Below, piece by piece: positions 50,622 to 59,180 of a stretch of 64,000 nucleotides of DNA. Each line of letters begins with the position of its first letter. The stretch's first letter is position 1. Source of the DNA: Streptomyces kaniharaensis (GTDB lineage Bacteria; Actinomycetota; Actinomycetes; Streptomycetales; Streptomycetaceae); assembly GCF_009569385.1 (NCBI RefSeq), contig NZ_WBOF01000001.1:5061501-5125500 (forward strand), written 5' to 3'. A model generated the notes under the pieces. It was not told the DNA's origin, made no database searches, and worked only from the letters and a program-made list of their open reading frames with translations. Made by a program: the position numbers and the translations under genes.

Positions 50622-51905
50622 ATGCCTGGCCCTGGCCCGACCGCCGGTCCGTCCGACGACACGTCGACCGCCCCCGCCGCCTCCGTCACTGGCCCGGACG
50701 GCCCTGGCCGGGGCACCGCCGCCGTACTCGGGGCGCTGACCGCGCTCGGCCCGCTCACCACCGACCTCTACCTGCCGGGCCTGCCCGCGATCGCCGACGA
50801 CCTCGTCGCCCAGCCGGCCGCCGTGCAACTCACCCTCACCTTCTCGCTGTTCGGGGTGGCCGCCGGGCAGCTGATCTTCGGGCCGTTCAGCGACCGCTTC
50901 GGTCGCCGGCCGCCGCTGCTCGCCGGGCTCGTCGTCTACACCCTCGCCAGCGCGGTGTGCGTGTTCGCGCCGACCCTGTCGGTGTTGATCGCCGGCCGTT
51001 TCGTCCAGGGCGCGGCCGGGGCCGCCGGTCTGGTCATCGGACGGGCCGTTGCCCGGGACCGCTTCCAGGGCGTGGCGATGCTCCGGTTCCTCGCCTCGAT
51101 CACGCTGATATCAGGTCTGGCGCCGATCCTCGCCCCGATCGTCGGGGCCCAGCTGCTTCGGGTCACCTCATGGCGCGGCACCTTCGGCGTGCTGACCGCG
51201 CTCGGTCTGCTGCTTGTCCTGGCCGCGTTCGGTGCGCTGCGCGAGACCCTGCCGGCTGAGGCCCGGCCCGGCGGCGGGCTGGTGGCCACACTGCGGACGA
51301 TGGGCGGGCTGCTGCGTGACGTGCCGTTCCTCGGGCTGATGCTGACGAGCACCTTCGGGTTCGGGGCTCTGTTCGGCTACATCAGCGGGTCGTCCACGGT
51401 GCTTCAGCACGCCTACCACGTGTCGCCGCAGACCTACAGCCTGCTGTTCGGGGCGAACTCGCTGGCCCTCGTCGCCATGACGCAGCTGAACGGCCGGGTG
51501 CTCGCGCGCCGGTTCACCTCGGACGCGCTGATGCTGGCGGGGCTTGGCGTGGCGGCGGCCGCGGGGGTGGCGCTGGTGCTGGTGACGGCGGTGTGGGACC
51601 TCGGGCTGCCAGGGGTCTGCCCTGCGTTGTTCGTGATGATGGGCAGCATGGGCGTGGTGCTGCCGAACTCGTCGGCACAGGCACTCAGTCTGGTCGAGCC
51701 GCAGGCGGCCGGGACGGCGTCGGCGCTGCTCGGGACGGGGAACTTCCTGTGCGGGGCGGTGGTCGCGCCGCTGAGCAGTCTCGGCGGGCAGCCGTCCGCG
51801 GTGCTGCTGGCCGTGGTGGTGCTGGCGTGCGGGGTGCTGGCGGTTGCGGCGTACGTCGGGCTGTGCCGGCCGCGGCGGGAGCCGGCGGTGGCAGCGGGCG
51901 GGTGA
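50622..51905 (+). CDS. MFS multidrug exporter, Bcr/CflA family
   Basis: The 427-residue protein has 12 membrane helices and Bcr/CflA signatures: GALTALGPLTTDLYLPGLPAIADDL in the first helix and loop, AAGQLIFGPFSDRFGRRPPLLAGL as motif A, RFVQGAAGAAGLVIGRAVARDRF and LAPILAPIVGAQLL as motif C. It exports drugs or small metabolites such as sulfonamide- or bicyclomycin-like compounds; the actual substrate is unknown. AAGGAG precedes ATG 50622. A palindromic repeat lies 26 bp after its stop. Confidence 0.92.
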   Translation: MPGPGPTAGPSDDTSTAPAASVTGPDGPGRGTAAVLGALTALGPLTTDLYLPGLPAIADDLVAQPAAVQLTLTFSLFGVAAGQLIFGPFSDRFGRRPPLLAGLVVYTLASAVCVFAPTLSVLIAGRFVQGAAGAAGLVIGRAVARDRFQGVAMLRFLASITLISGLAPILAPIVGAQLLRVTSWRGTFGVLTALGLLLVLAAFGALRETLPAEARPGGGLVATLRTMGGLLRDVPFLGLMLTSTFGFGALFGYISGSSTVLQHAYHVSPQTYSLLFGANSLALVAMTQLNGRVLARRFTSDALMLAGLGVAAAAGVALVLVTAVWDLGLPGVCPALFVMMGSMGVVLPNSSAQALSLVEPQAAGTASALLGTGNFLCGAVVAPLSSLGGQPSAVLLAVVVLACGVLAVAAYVGLCRPRREPAVAAGG

Positions 51906-51931
51906 CAGAACAGATGACAACGGACAGCTGG

Positions 51932-51975
51932 CAGATAACAGATAACAGATGTTGAAATCTGTCATCTGTTATCTG
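51932..51975. repeat. Palindromic heptad repeat, copy 7
   Basis: CAGATAACAGATAACAGAT (51932-51950) pairs with ATCTGTCATCTGTTATCTG (51957-51975) with one mismatch around GTTGAA. Further related heptads flank it (GACAGAACAGATGACAACGG before; AACCCTGTCACCTGCAACCTG after). It lies between the exporter stop and the 3' end of the chitinase remnant. Confidence 0.88.
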
Positions 51976-52039
51976 AACCCTGTCACCTGCAACCTGTTCC
52001 GTCTTCGTCTTGCCCGCGACCTGCTCCCCACCCCCCCCG

Positions 52040-52897
52040 TCAGGTGATCGCGAAGTCGTCCCCATAGACGCTGCCCTGGCCGTACCACCCGTGCAGGTAC
52101 ACCGTGACGGTGCCGGAAGCGCCGGTGCTGAAGGGGGCGGTCAGCTTGGTCCAGCCGGTGGAACTGGCCCACGTGCTGGCGTTGGCCCCGCCGCTGACGC
52201 CCAGGTAGGCGTAGTTGCCCTGTACCCAGCCGGTCAGCGCGTAGCTGGTGTTGGGCTTGAGCGTGACGGTCTGGGAGCACTCGCCGGTCCGGCTGCCGGT
52301 CGGGGTGGCCCGCAGTGCGTACGAGCCCGAGTGGACCGGGGTGGTCGCCGCGGCGCCGCCGCTCTGGCAGGTCCACGGGGCGAGGCTGCCGGATTCCAGG
52401 CCGCCGTTGACCAGGCCGCCGGGCGGCGGGGTGGCGCCGGTGACGGTCAGCGTGAAGGTGGCGGCGTGGGTGCCGGAGGCGGCGCTCCCGGTGACCGTCA
52501 ACGGGTAACTCCCAGGCGCCACAGCCGCAGTGGTGCTGATGTCGAGCGTCGCGCTGGCGCCCGCGGTGACGCTGCCGGGGGTGACGGTGGCGGTGGCGCC
52601 GGCCGGGGCGCCGCGCACCGACAGGTTGACGCTCTGCGCGGAACCGGCGGTCACCGCCGTCGTGATCCTCGCGGAGGCGGGCGAACCTGCCGCCATCGTG
52701 GCCGAGTTCGGGTTCACCGCCACCGCGATCGCCTTGTTGCGGCGGTCGATGCCCGCCGTGTTGGTCAGGGAGTTGTCCTCGACGTCGAGGTCGATACGGC
52801 TGACGTCGTACGTGGTGATGACGTTCTCGAAGGCGGCCGCGATCTGGTTGACGTCCGTGCAGCTGTCGGCGATCTCGGTGCCGGTGTGGTCGGCCGT
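52040..52897 (-). pseudogene. Chitinase (GH18) remnant fused in frame to its C-terminal Ig-like and carbohydrate-binding-like domains
   Basis: The open frame runs from a TAA at 52898-52900 to the TGA at 52040. Its first ~60 residues (IADSCTDVNQIAAAFENVI, VSRIDLDVEDNSLTNTAGID) are a piece of a GH18 chitinase, including the DxDxE-type motif IDLDVED. The reading then jumps directly into an Ig-like domain (VAVNPNSATMAAGSPASARI, GAPAGATATVTPGSVTAG) and a C-terminal carbohydrate-binding-like domain (GGLVNGGLESGSLAPWTCQSG, GDDFAIT). The 5' end, including signal peptide and most of the barrel, is missing, and the barrel is cut short after the motif, so an internal deletion is also likely. A GTG at 52723 could still express the C-terminal domains without a signal. 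Confidence 0.75.
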
Positions 52898-53049
52898 TTA
52901 GCCGCCGACCACTCGTCTGTCAAGATGCCTGACAGTTCGCCACCGTGTGGTCCTGTCGCGACCGGGCAGGATTATCCGTTTGTGGGTGCCGGTGCCCGTC
53001 CGGGATGATCGGGCGTCCACCAGACTCCCATCCCCGGAGGAACACCCCT

Positions 53050-54420
53050 GTGACGACCCCCTCGCTGGACACCGCCTGGCGCCACCTGGAAGCCGGCGAC
53101 CCGCACGCCGTCCTGCGCGAACTCCGCAGCCTCGCCGACGACGTGCCCGCCGCCCAGGTTGCCCCGCTGGTCCAGCGGCTGGCCGCCGACAGTGACTTCG
53201 ACGACCTGGCCGAGGCCGCCGGCCGCCTCGCCGCCGGAGCCACCGGCCCCGTCGCCCTCTACAAGTACGGCTACGCCTGCGTCGAGCGCGGCGTCCCCTA
53301 CCTCGCCGTCCCGGCCCTCGCCGAGGCGCTGCGCCTGGCCGCAGCCGAGGTCCGCGAGGGCGAGAAGGCCAAGCGCGGCCTCTTCGGTCGCAGCAAGCCC
53401 CAGCCCGACAATCGCCTGCCGATCCTCGGCGAACTCGCATCCGCCTACGAGGACGAGGAGCGGCACGCCGAGGCGGCCGCCGCGCTGCGCGGACACGAGA
53501 CGATCCTGCGCGACTGGCCCGAGCGCTATCTGCTCGCGTACAACGCCCTGATGTCCGGCGACCGCACCACCGCCCGCGCCACCCTCGACGGCCTCTCCGG
53601 CCCCGACGACCAGTGGCGGCCCGCCGCCGACCGGGTGCGCCGCGCCCTGGACCGCGCCGACGCCGTCGAGTCCGCTGCTGCCGGCATGCCCAGTGCTGCA
53701 AGCGGGTCAACCCCACCCGGGCCCGGCCCGCTGAGCCACCAGGACCTGCGCGGCTGGCACTTCGCCCTCACCGGCGGCCTGCTCGCCACCCTCTCCCCGT
53801 ACGGCTTCGCGGCGGGCATGACCGGCCGCTACGCCTTCGTGCAGGACTCCTACGAGCTGTGCCGGCACGGGTTGGAGCGGCTGCGGCTGGTCCTCGAAGC
53901 GACCGGCGCCCGCCCGCGGTCGGTGTCGCTGTTGCCCGGCCGGGCCGACCGCGCCCTAGGCCTCGCCGCGGCGGACCTGCTCGGCCTGCCCGCCCAGCCG
54001 TACCGGCCGGGCACCGAGCAGACGGTGGTGGTGGCCTACGACCTGAACGACATCGACGGCATCGGCCCCGAGACGCTGGCGGCGCTGCGCGAGCGGGCGG
54101 TGGGCGAGGTGCTGTACGAGCACGCCACCTGCTGGACCGACACGCCGCCCGTCTCCGCGGACGTGAACGGCCTGCTCGGCCAGACGGTCGCCCCGCCGTG
54201 GCAGATGCTCGGCGGCGAGCCCGACGAGCGGCCCGCCGAGGCGCTGGCGGCCGAGATCCTCGCCGCGGACCCGGTCCAGGACGAGGGCGACGGCGACACT
54301 CCGCCCGACCCGGACGAGGCGCTGGCAGCATTTGCGCACGCGGTCCGCGACCGCTGGCTGACCGGTCCGCGCGACCGCTGCCGGTCGAGCGGCCCGGTGC
54401 CCAGCTCCCGTTTCCGGTAG
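53050..54420 (+). CDS. Unknown TPR-like protein
   Basis: The 456-residue protein starts at GTG 53050 with GGAGGA upstream. Its first half is helical and TPR-like (AWRHLEAGDPHAVLRELRSL, YACVERGVPYLAVPALAEAL, GELASAYEDEERHAEAAAAL). The second half has ALTGGLLATLSPYGFAAGMTGRYAFVQDSYELCRHGLERL and SVSLLPGRADRALGLAAADLLG, PYRPGTEQTVVVAYDLNDID, which I do not recognise. Similar genes occur in streptomycetes as hypotheticals. It may be a scaffold; no catalytic motif is evident. Confidence 0.82.
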   Translation: MTTPSLDTAWRHLEAGDPHAVLRELRSLADDVPAAQVAPLVQRLAADSDFDDLAEAAGRLAAGATGPVALYKYGYACVERGVPYLAVPALAEALRLAAAEVREGEKAKRGLFGRSKPQPDNRLPILGELASAYEDEERHAEAAAALRGHETILRDWPERYLLAYNALMSGDRTTARATLDGLSGPDDQWRPAADRVRRALDRADAVESAAAGMPSAASGSTPPGPGPLSHQDLRGWHFALTGGLLATLSPYGFAAGMTGRYAFVQDSYELCRHGLERLRLVLEATGARPRSVSLLPGRADRALGLAAADLLGLPAQPYRPGTEQTVVVAYDLNDIDGIGPETLAALRERAVGEVLYEHATCWTDTPPVSADVNGLLGQTVAPPWQMLGGEPDERPAEALAAEILAADPVQDEGDGDTPPDPDEALAAFAHAVRDRWLTGPRDRCRSSGPVPSSRFR

Positions 54421-54447
54421 GGGAGTTGCCGGAACGAAGGGCAAGGT

Positions 54448-54486
54448 GCCCTGGCCGCGTGCCTGCCGACGGCACGCGGCCAGGGC
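54448..54486. terminator. Bidirectional hairpin terminator
   Basis: GCCCTGGCCGCGTGCC (54448-54463) pairs perfectly with GGCACGCGGCCAGGGC (54471-54486), 16 bp with a seven-base loop, between convergent genes ending at 54420 and 54532. Confidence 0.88.
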
Positions 54487-54531
54487 GGCCCGGCGCTCAG
54501 GACACCGGGCGGTGCGGGGCACCGTGCCGGG

Positions 54532-55080
54532 TCACGCCGGCGGGCAGAGGGTCGCGCGCAGGGCGTCGTTGATCTTCGCGGCCTTGTCGGGGCCGAAGCC
54601 CTGCGGGTGGTCGGGGGAGGTGAAGCGCTGGTTGGCCAGATCGACCAGCTTCGCCTTGTCCTTGGGGAACTGGTACATCGACTGGCACTGGTTGCGGGCC
54701 CGGTCCACGGCCTGCTCGGGCTTGCCGCCGACGATCGCCGGGTCGATCGCGTCCAGCGCGGCGACCAGCTTGGCGGTGACGTCGCTGCCCGGCTTGGCGG
54801 GCAGGCCGGCGTCGGTGGGCGGCGCGGGCTTGGCGGGTGCGGACGCGCCGGGGGAGCCGTCGGTCGGGGCGGGCGCGGAGACGGGGGCGGACGCCGCCGG
54901 AGAGGTGGCGTCGGTGGCCGCGGGGGCGGCCGTCCCGGAGGCGGTGGCGGCCGCGGCGGCCGAGGTGGGGGAGCCGGCCGCGGCGGTGGACGTGGCGGAG
55001 CCCGATCCGGAGCTGGAGCAGGCAGCGAGGCTCACCGCGGCGAAGGCCGTGAGGGTGGCGGCGAGGAATCGAATACGCAT
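54532..55080 (-). CDS. Small lipoprotein of unknown function
   Basis: The 182-residue precursor has a lipoprotein signal (FLAATLTAFAAVSLAACSSS, Cys at about 21), ~70 residues of Ala/Ser/Thr/Pro linker, and a ~75-residue C-terminal domain (DVTAKLVAALDAIDPAIVGG, FTSPDHPQGFGPDKAAKI) with two Cys (NQCQSMYQ, ATLCPPA) that may form a disulfide. The fold resembles small DUF732-like secreted domains, but the family is not certain. It stands alone between terminators. Confidence 0.8.
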   Translation of the reverse strand: MRIRFLAATLTAFAAVSLAACSSSGSGSATSTAAAGSPTSAAAAATASGTAAPAATDATSPAASAPVSAPAPTDGSPGASAPAKPAPPTDAGLPAKPGSDVTAKLVAALDAIDPAIVGGKPEQAVDRARNQCQSMYQFPKDKAKLVDLANQRFTSPDHPQGFGPDKAAKINDALRATLCPPA

Positions 55081-55133
55081 TCCGCCACACTGTCATGTGC
55101 GCGGCGTCGAAGGGAAGATCCCCTGGGGGCGGG

Positions 55134-55167
55134 CGGCGGCCCGGGAGTGCTTCCTCCCGGGCCGCCG
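55134..55167 (-). terminator. Terminator of the betaine-type ABC operon
   Basis: CGGCGGCCCGGGAG (55134-55147) pairs perfectly with CTCCCGGGCCGCCG (55154-55167) around TGCTTC, about 40 bp after the stop of the binding-protein gene. Confidence 0.8.
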
Positions 55168-55208
55168 ACCGGATGCCCTGGTGGGGCGTCGGCCGAGGCC
55201 GCTGGATG

Positions 55209-56162
55209 TCAGCCGAGCCCGTTGGACTTCAGCCAGTCCTTGGCCACCGCCGACGGGTCCTCCTTGTCGACCGCGACGCGCTTCATCAGCGCCGTCAGCC
55301 CAGCCGTGTCGAGCTTGGCCGACACCGCGTTGAGCGCGGCGGTCGCGGTGGTGCTCAGGCCGGCCTTGTTGACCAGCGGGGTGACGTTCTGCGCGCCGAA
55401 CACGTTCTTCGGGTCGGCGAGCGGGACGAGCTTCAGCTGGACGATCTTCGGGTCGGTGGTGAACACGTTGCCGACCTGGACGGTGCCGTCCTTGAGCGCG
55501 TTGGCCGTGGTGTCGCCCGTGGGCTTCCACTCCTTGAAGGACAGCCCGTAGGCGTCCTTGAACTGCTGCTCGCGGCGGGACTTGAACTCCGGCGGCCCGC
55601 CGATGGCGATCTCGCCCGCCTTGGCGGCGAGGTCGGCCATGCTCTTGAGGCCGTACTTGTCGGCTGTCTCCTGGGTGACGCTGAGCGAGTCCTTGTCCTC
55701 GGCGGGGGAGGAGTCCAGTATCCCGAGCGAGGCGGGCAGCGCCTTCGACAGCGCCGCGTTCACGTCCTCCTTGGTGACGGCGGTGGACTTGGCGTCCAGG
55801 TAGGCGAGCAGCGCGCCGTTGTACTCGGGCAGGACGGTGAGGTTCCCGCTCTGCAGCTGCCCGTACAGCACCTCGCGGCTGCCGATGTTGAACTTCTCCT
55901 CGACCTTGACGCCCTTGGCCTTGAGTGCCAGCGAGTAGATCGAGCCGAGCAGCACGTTCTCCGGGAAGTTCGCCGAGCCGACGACGACGGTCGAGTCCGC
56001 CCCGCCGCTACCCGGGGAGCCGGCAGCCGGTGAGCCCGCCGCCGAGGAGGAGCCGCCGCCGAGCGGGTCCCCGCCGGAGGAGCCGCAGGCGGTGGCGCCG
56101 AGGGCAAGTGCGGCAAGGGTGCCGAGGGCAGCGGCGCGCCTGGTTTTGCGCATTGTCGACAT
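55209..56162 (-). CDS. Glycine betaine/choline-type ABC substrate-binding lipoprotein
   Basis: The 317-residue precursor has a lipoprotein signal (TLAALALGATACGSSG) and an OpuCC/OsmX-type domain: VVVGSANFPENVLLGSIYSL, VLYGQLQSGNLTVLPEYNGALLAYL, SMADLAAKAGEIAIGGPPEF, QVGNVFTTDPKIVQLKLVPL. It should bind a quaternary-amine osmoprotectant for the coupled permeases. ATG 56162 (or 56153) is used. It is last in the operon ATPase - permease - permease - binding protein, as in Bacillus OpuC-type systems. Confidence 0.92.
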   Translation of the reverse strand: MSTMRKTRRAAALGTLAALALGATACGSSGGDPLGGGSSSAAGSPAAGSPGSGGADSTVVVGSANFPENVLLGSIYSLALKAKGVKVEEKFNIGSREVLYGQLQSGNLTVLPEYNGALLAYLDAKSTAVTKEDVNAALSKALPASLGILDSSPAEDKDSLSVTQETADKYGLKSMADLAAKAGEIAIGGPPEFKSRREQQFKDAYGLSFKEWKPTGDTTANALKDGTVQVGNVFTTDPKIVQLKLVPLADPKNVFGAQNVTPLVNKAGLSTTATAALNAVSAKLDTAGLTALMKRVAVDKEDPSAVAKDWLKSNGLG

Positions 56163-56200
56163 GATGACAGATGTCCTTCCGGGATGGTGAAAAGGGAGGT

Positions 56201-56878
56201 TCAGCGGGCCCGGCGCCGGGCGCGCACACCGGGTGGTAGCGCGTACCGGGCGAGCAGGGCGAAGAACAGCTGGGCGCCGATCGCGAGCAGCACCACGAGC
56301 ACCGCGCCGCCCGCGGTCACCGCGTACTTGCGGGTGGCCAGCCCGTCGAAGACGTACCGGCCCAGACCGCCGAGCCCGACGTACGCGGCCACCGTGGCGG
56401 TGGCGATCACCTGGACGGTCGCGGTGCGCAGGCCCGCCAGCAGGGTCGGCGCCGCGGACGGCAGGCAGACCTGCCACAGCACCTGCGGGTGCGTCAGCCC
56501 GATGCCGCGCGCCGCGTCCCGCACGTCCGGGTCGGTGCCGCGCACCCCTTCGACGGCCGCCACCAGGAGCGGTGGCGCGGCGAGCGCGACGAGCGGGATC
56601 AGCACCGCCGTGTCGCCGACCCCGGCGAGCAGCACCGCCAGCGTGACAAGCCCCAGGGTGGGCAGCGCGCGGGCGAAGCCGGCGACGGCCGTGACGGTCG
56701 TGACGCCGCGCCCGGTGTAGCCGATCAGCAGCCCGAGCGGGATGGCGAGCAGCGCCGCGAACAGCAGCGCCTCGCCGGAGAACAGCAGGTGCTCGGTGAC
56801 CCGCTGCGCGATCGAGTCCGGCCCGCTGCGGTGGTCCGGGTCGGAGAGGAAGTCGCCCATCCAGGAGAGCCAGTTCAC
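56201..56878 (-). CDS. Betaine-type ABC permease (second)
   Basis: The 225-residue membrane protein has the OpuCB/OpuCD permease pattern: HLLFSGEALLFAALLAIPLGLLIG, ARALPTLGLVTLAVLLAGVG, the EAA-like loop DAARGIGLTHPQVLWQVCLPSA, and VGLGGLGRYVFDGLATRKYA. GTG 56878 overlaps the stop of the previous permease (GTGA) and has GGGAG upstream. With its paralogue it forms the membrane channel of the importer. Confidence 0.92.
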   Translation of the reverse strand: MNWLSWMGDFLSDPDHRSGPDSIAQRVTEHLLFSGEALLFAALLAIPLGLLIGYTGRGVTTVTAVAGFARALPTLGLVTLAVLLAGVGDTAVLIPLVALAAPPLLVAAVEGVRGTDPDVRDAARGIGLTHPQVLWQVCLPSAAPTLLAGLRTATVQVIATATVAAYVGLGGLGRYVFDGLATRKYAVTAGGAVLVVLLAIGAQLFFALLARYALPPGVRARRRAR

Positions 56879-57532
56879 CGGCCCGCTCCCTTCTCCCGGA
56901 CGGCCCACGGCGCGAGCAGCCGCCGGGCCCCGACCAACAGCAGGTCGACGGCCAGTGCGAGCGCGGCAATCAGCGCGATGCCGGCCACGATCGGGGTCGG
57001 GAAGGTGCGCTGGAACCCGTCCATGAACAGGTAGCCGAGCCCGCCGCGCCCGACCAGCGCGCCGACGCTCGCCAGCGAGATGCTGGACACCGCGGCGACC
57101 CTCAGCCCGGCGATCAGGTACGGCACGGCGGCGGGTAGTTCGACAGTGGTCAGCCGGCGCCACGGCCCGTAGCCCATCGCGGTGGCGGCCTGCCGGACGG
57201 CGTCCGGCACGGCGCGCAGCCCGTCGACGGTGGTGGGCAGCAGGACGGCGAGCGCGTAGAAGGTGAGCGGGATCATCACGGTGGCCTGGGTGGCGAGCCC
57301 GGTGTACGGGATGAGCAGCATGAAGACGGCCACCGCGGGCAGCGCGTAGACGATGTTGAAGACGGCGGCGAGCGGCTGGTAGAGCCGGGGGAAGCGGGCG
57401 GAGGCCAGGCCCATGGGGACGGCCAGCAGCAGGCCGATGAGCACCGGCAGCAGGGCGATCACCGCGTGGTCGGCGAGCAGGTTGCCGAGGTAGCCGACGT
57501 GGTCGCCGATCCAGTACCAGCGGACGATCGGT

Positions 57533-57543
<11 letters not shown>
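56875..57543 (-). CDS. Betaine-type ABC permease (first)
   Basis: The 222-residue membrane protein has YLGNLLADHAVIALLPVLIG, NIVYALPAVAVFMLLIPYTG, the ATPase-contact loop QAATAMGYGPWRRLTTVELPAA and VGRGGLGYLFMDGFQ, all typical of OpuCB/OpuCD. GTG 57543 lies inside the 3' end of the ATPase gene (11-bp overlap), so expression is coupled. Confidence 0.92.
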
Positions 57544-58612
<1,069 letters not shown>

Positions 58613-59180
58613 AGGGAGTTTCCTCGGTCGGGCGCCCCGTGGCGGCGGCGCCTGTGTCGGTCTTTCGGTCCATGGCTGTGTGTTGATGGCGGTTTGTCGA
58701 CAAAACGATGGCGGTGGCCTGGACCACGGTGACGTCTGTCGGATCAACTGCCCGGGCGTCCCTCCGCCCGCGTGGCTGCCCAGCATCGGACCGGCGGAAA
58801 CTCTGATCAGACTATGACCTGCATCATCTCCTGTCGCTGATTTACCGTCCGGCACACGACACGGGCCGCGCCGAGCGGGCTCGCACAGGATAGAACGGCC
58901 CGCTCAGTCGCCTTGACGCATCGCCAGCCCGGTCGCCGCCCAGCCGGCGAACCAGCGGTCCGGGTCCGTCGCCCGTAACCCGGTGCAGGACCGCGGGCGC
59001 GGGTTGCGGGCTGCGCCCGCCGGGACGCGGCGGATCAACAGGCCCTGGTCCGTCCGCCTGGTGACCGCTCCTCCGGCTCGTCGAGGGCGACGGTCAACGC
59101 GTCGCGCGAGCCGCCGTGGTCGTGCGATCCGGTCGCCCGGCCGGGCAGCAGAACTCTGCCGGGCAGGCGGCCCTGACCGG
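58613..59180. other. Intergenic region
   Basis: This 568-bp gap follows the patatin-like gene and precedes the betaine operon on the minus strand. It is comparatively AT-rich at 58680-58860, where the operon promoter should lie. An inverted repeat GAGCGGGC / GCCCGCTC spans 58873-58905 with a 17-base loop. A minus-strand open frame (58904-59287) ends here, but it overlaps the patatin gene and has no recognisable sequence. Confidence 0.5.

Noticed and set aside
56158..56175. GATGACAGATG next to the betaine-binding-protein start, resembling the palindrome heptads
   Set aside because: Only one and a half heptads are present, there is no long complementary arm, and it overlaps the gene start; probably coincidence.
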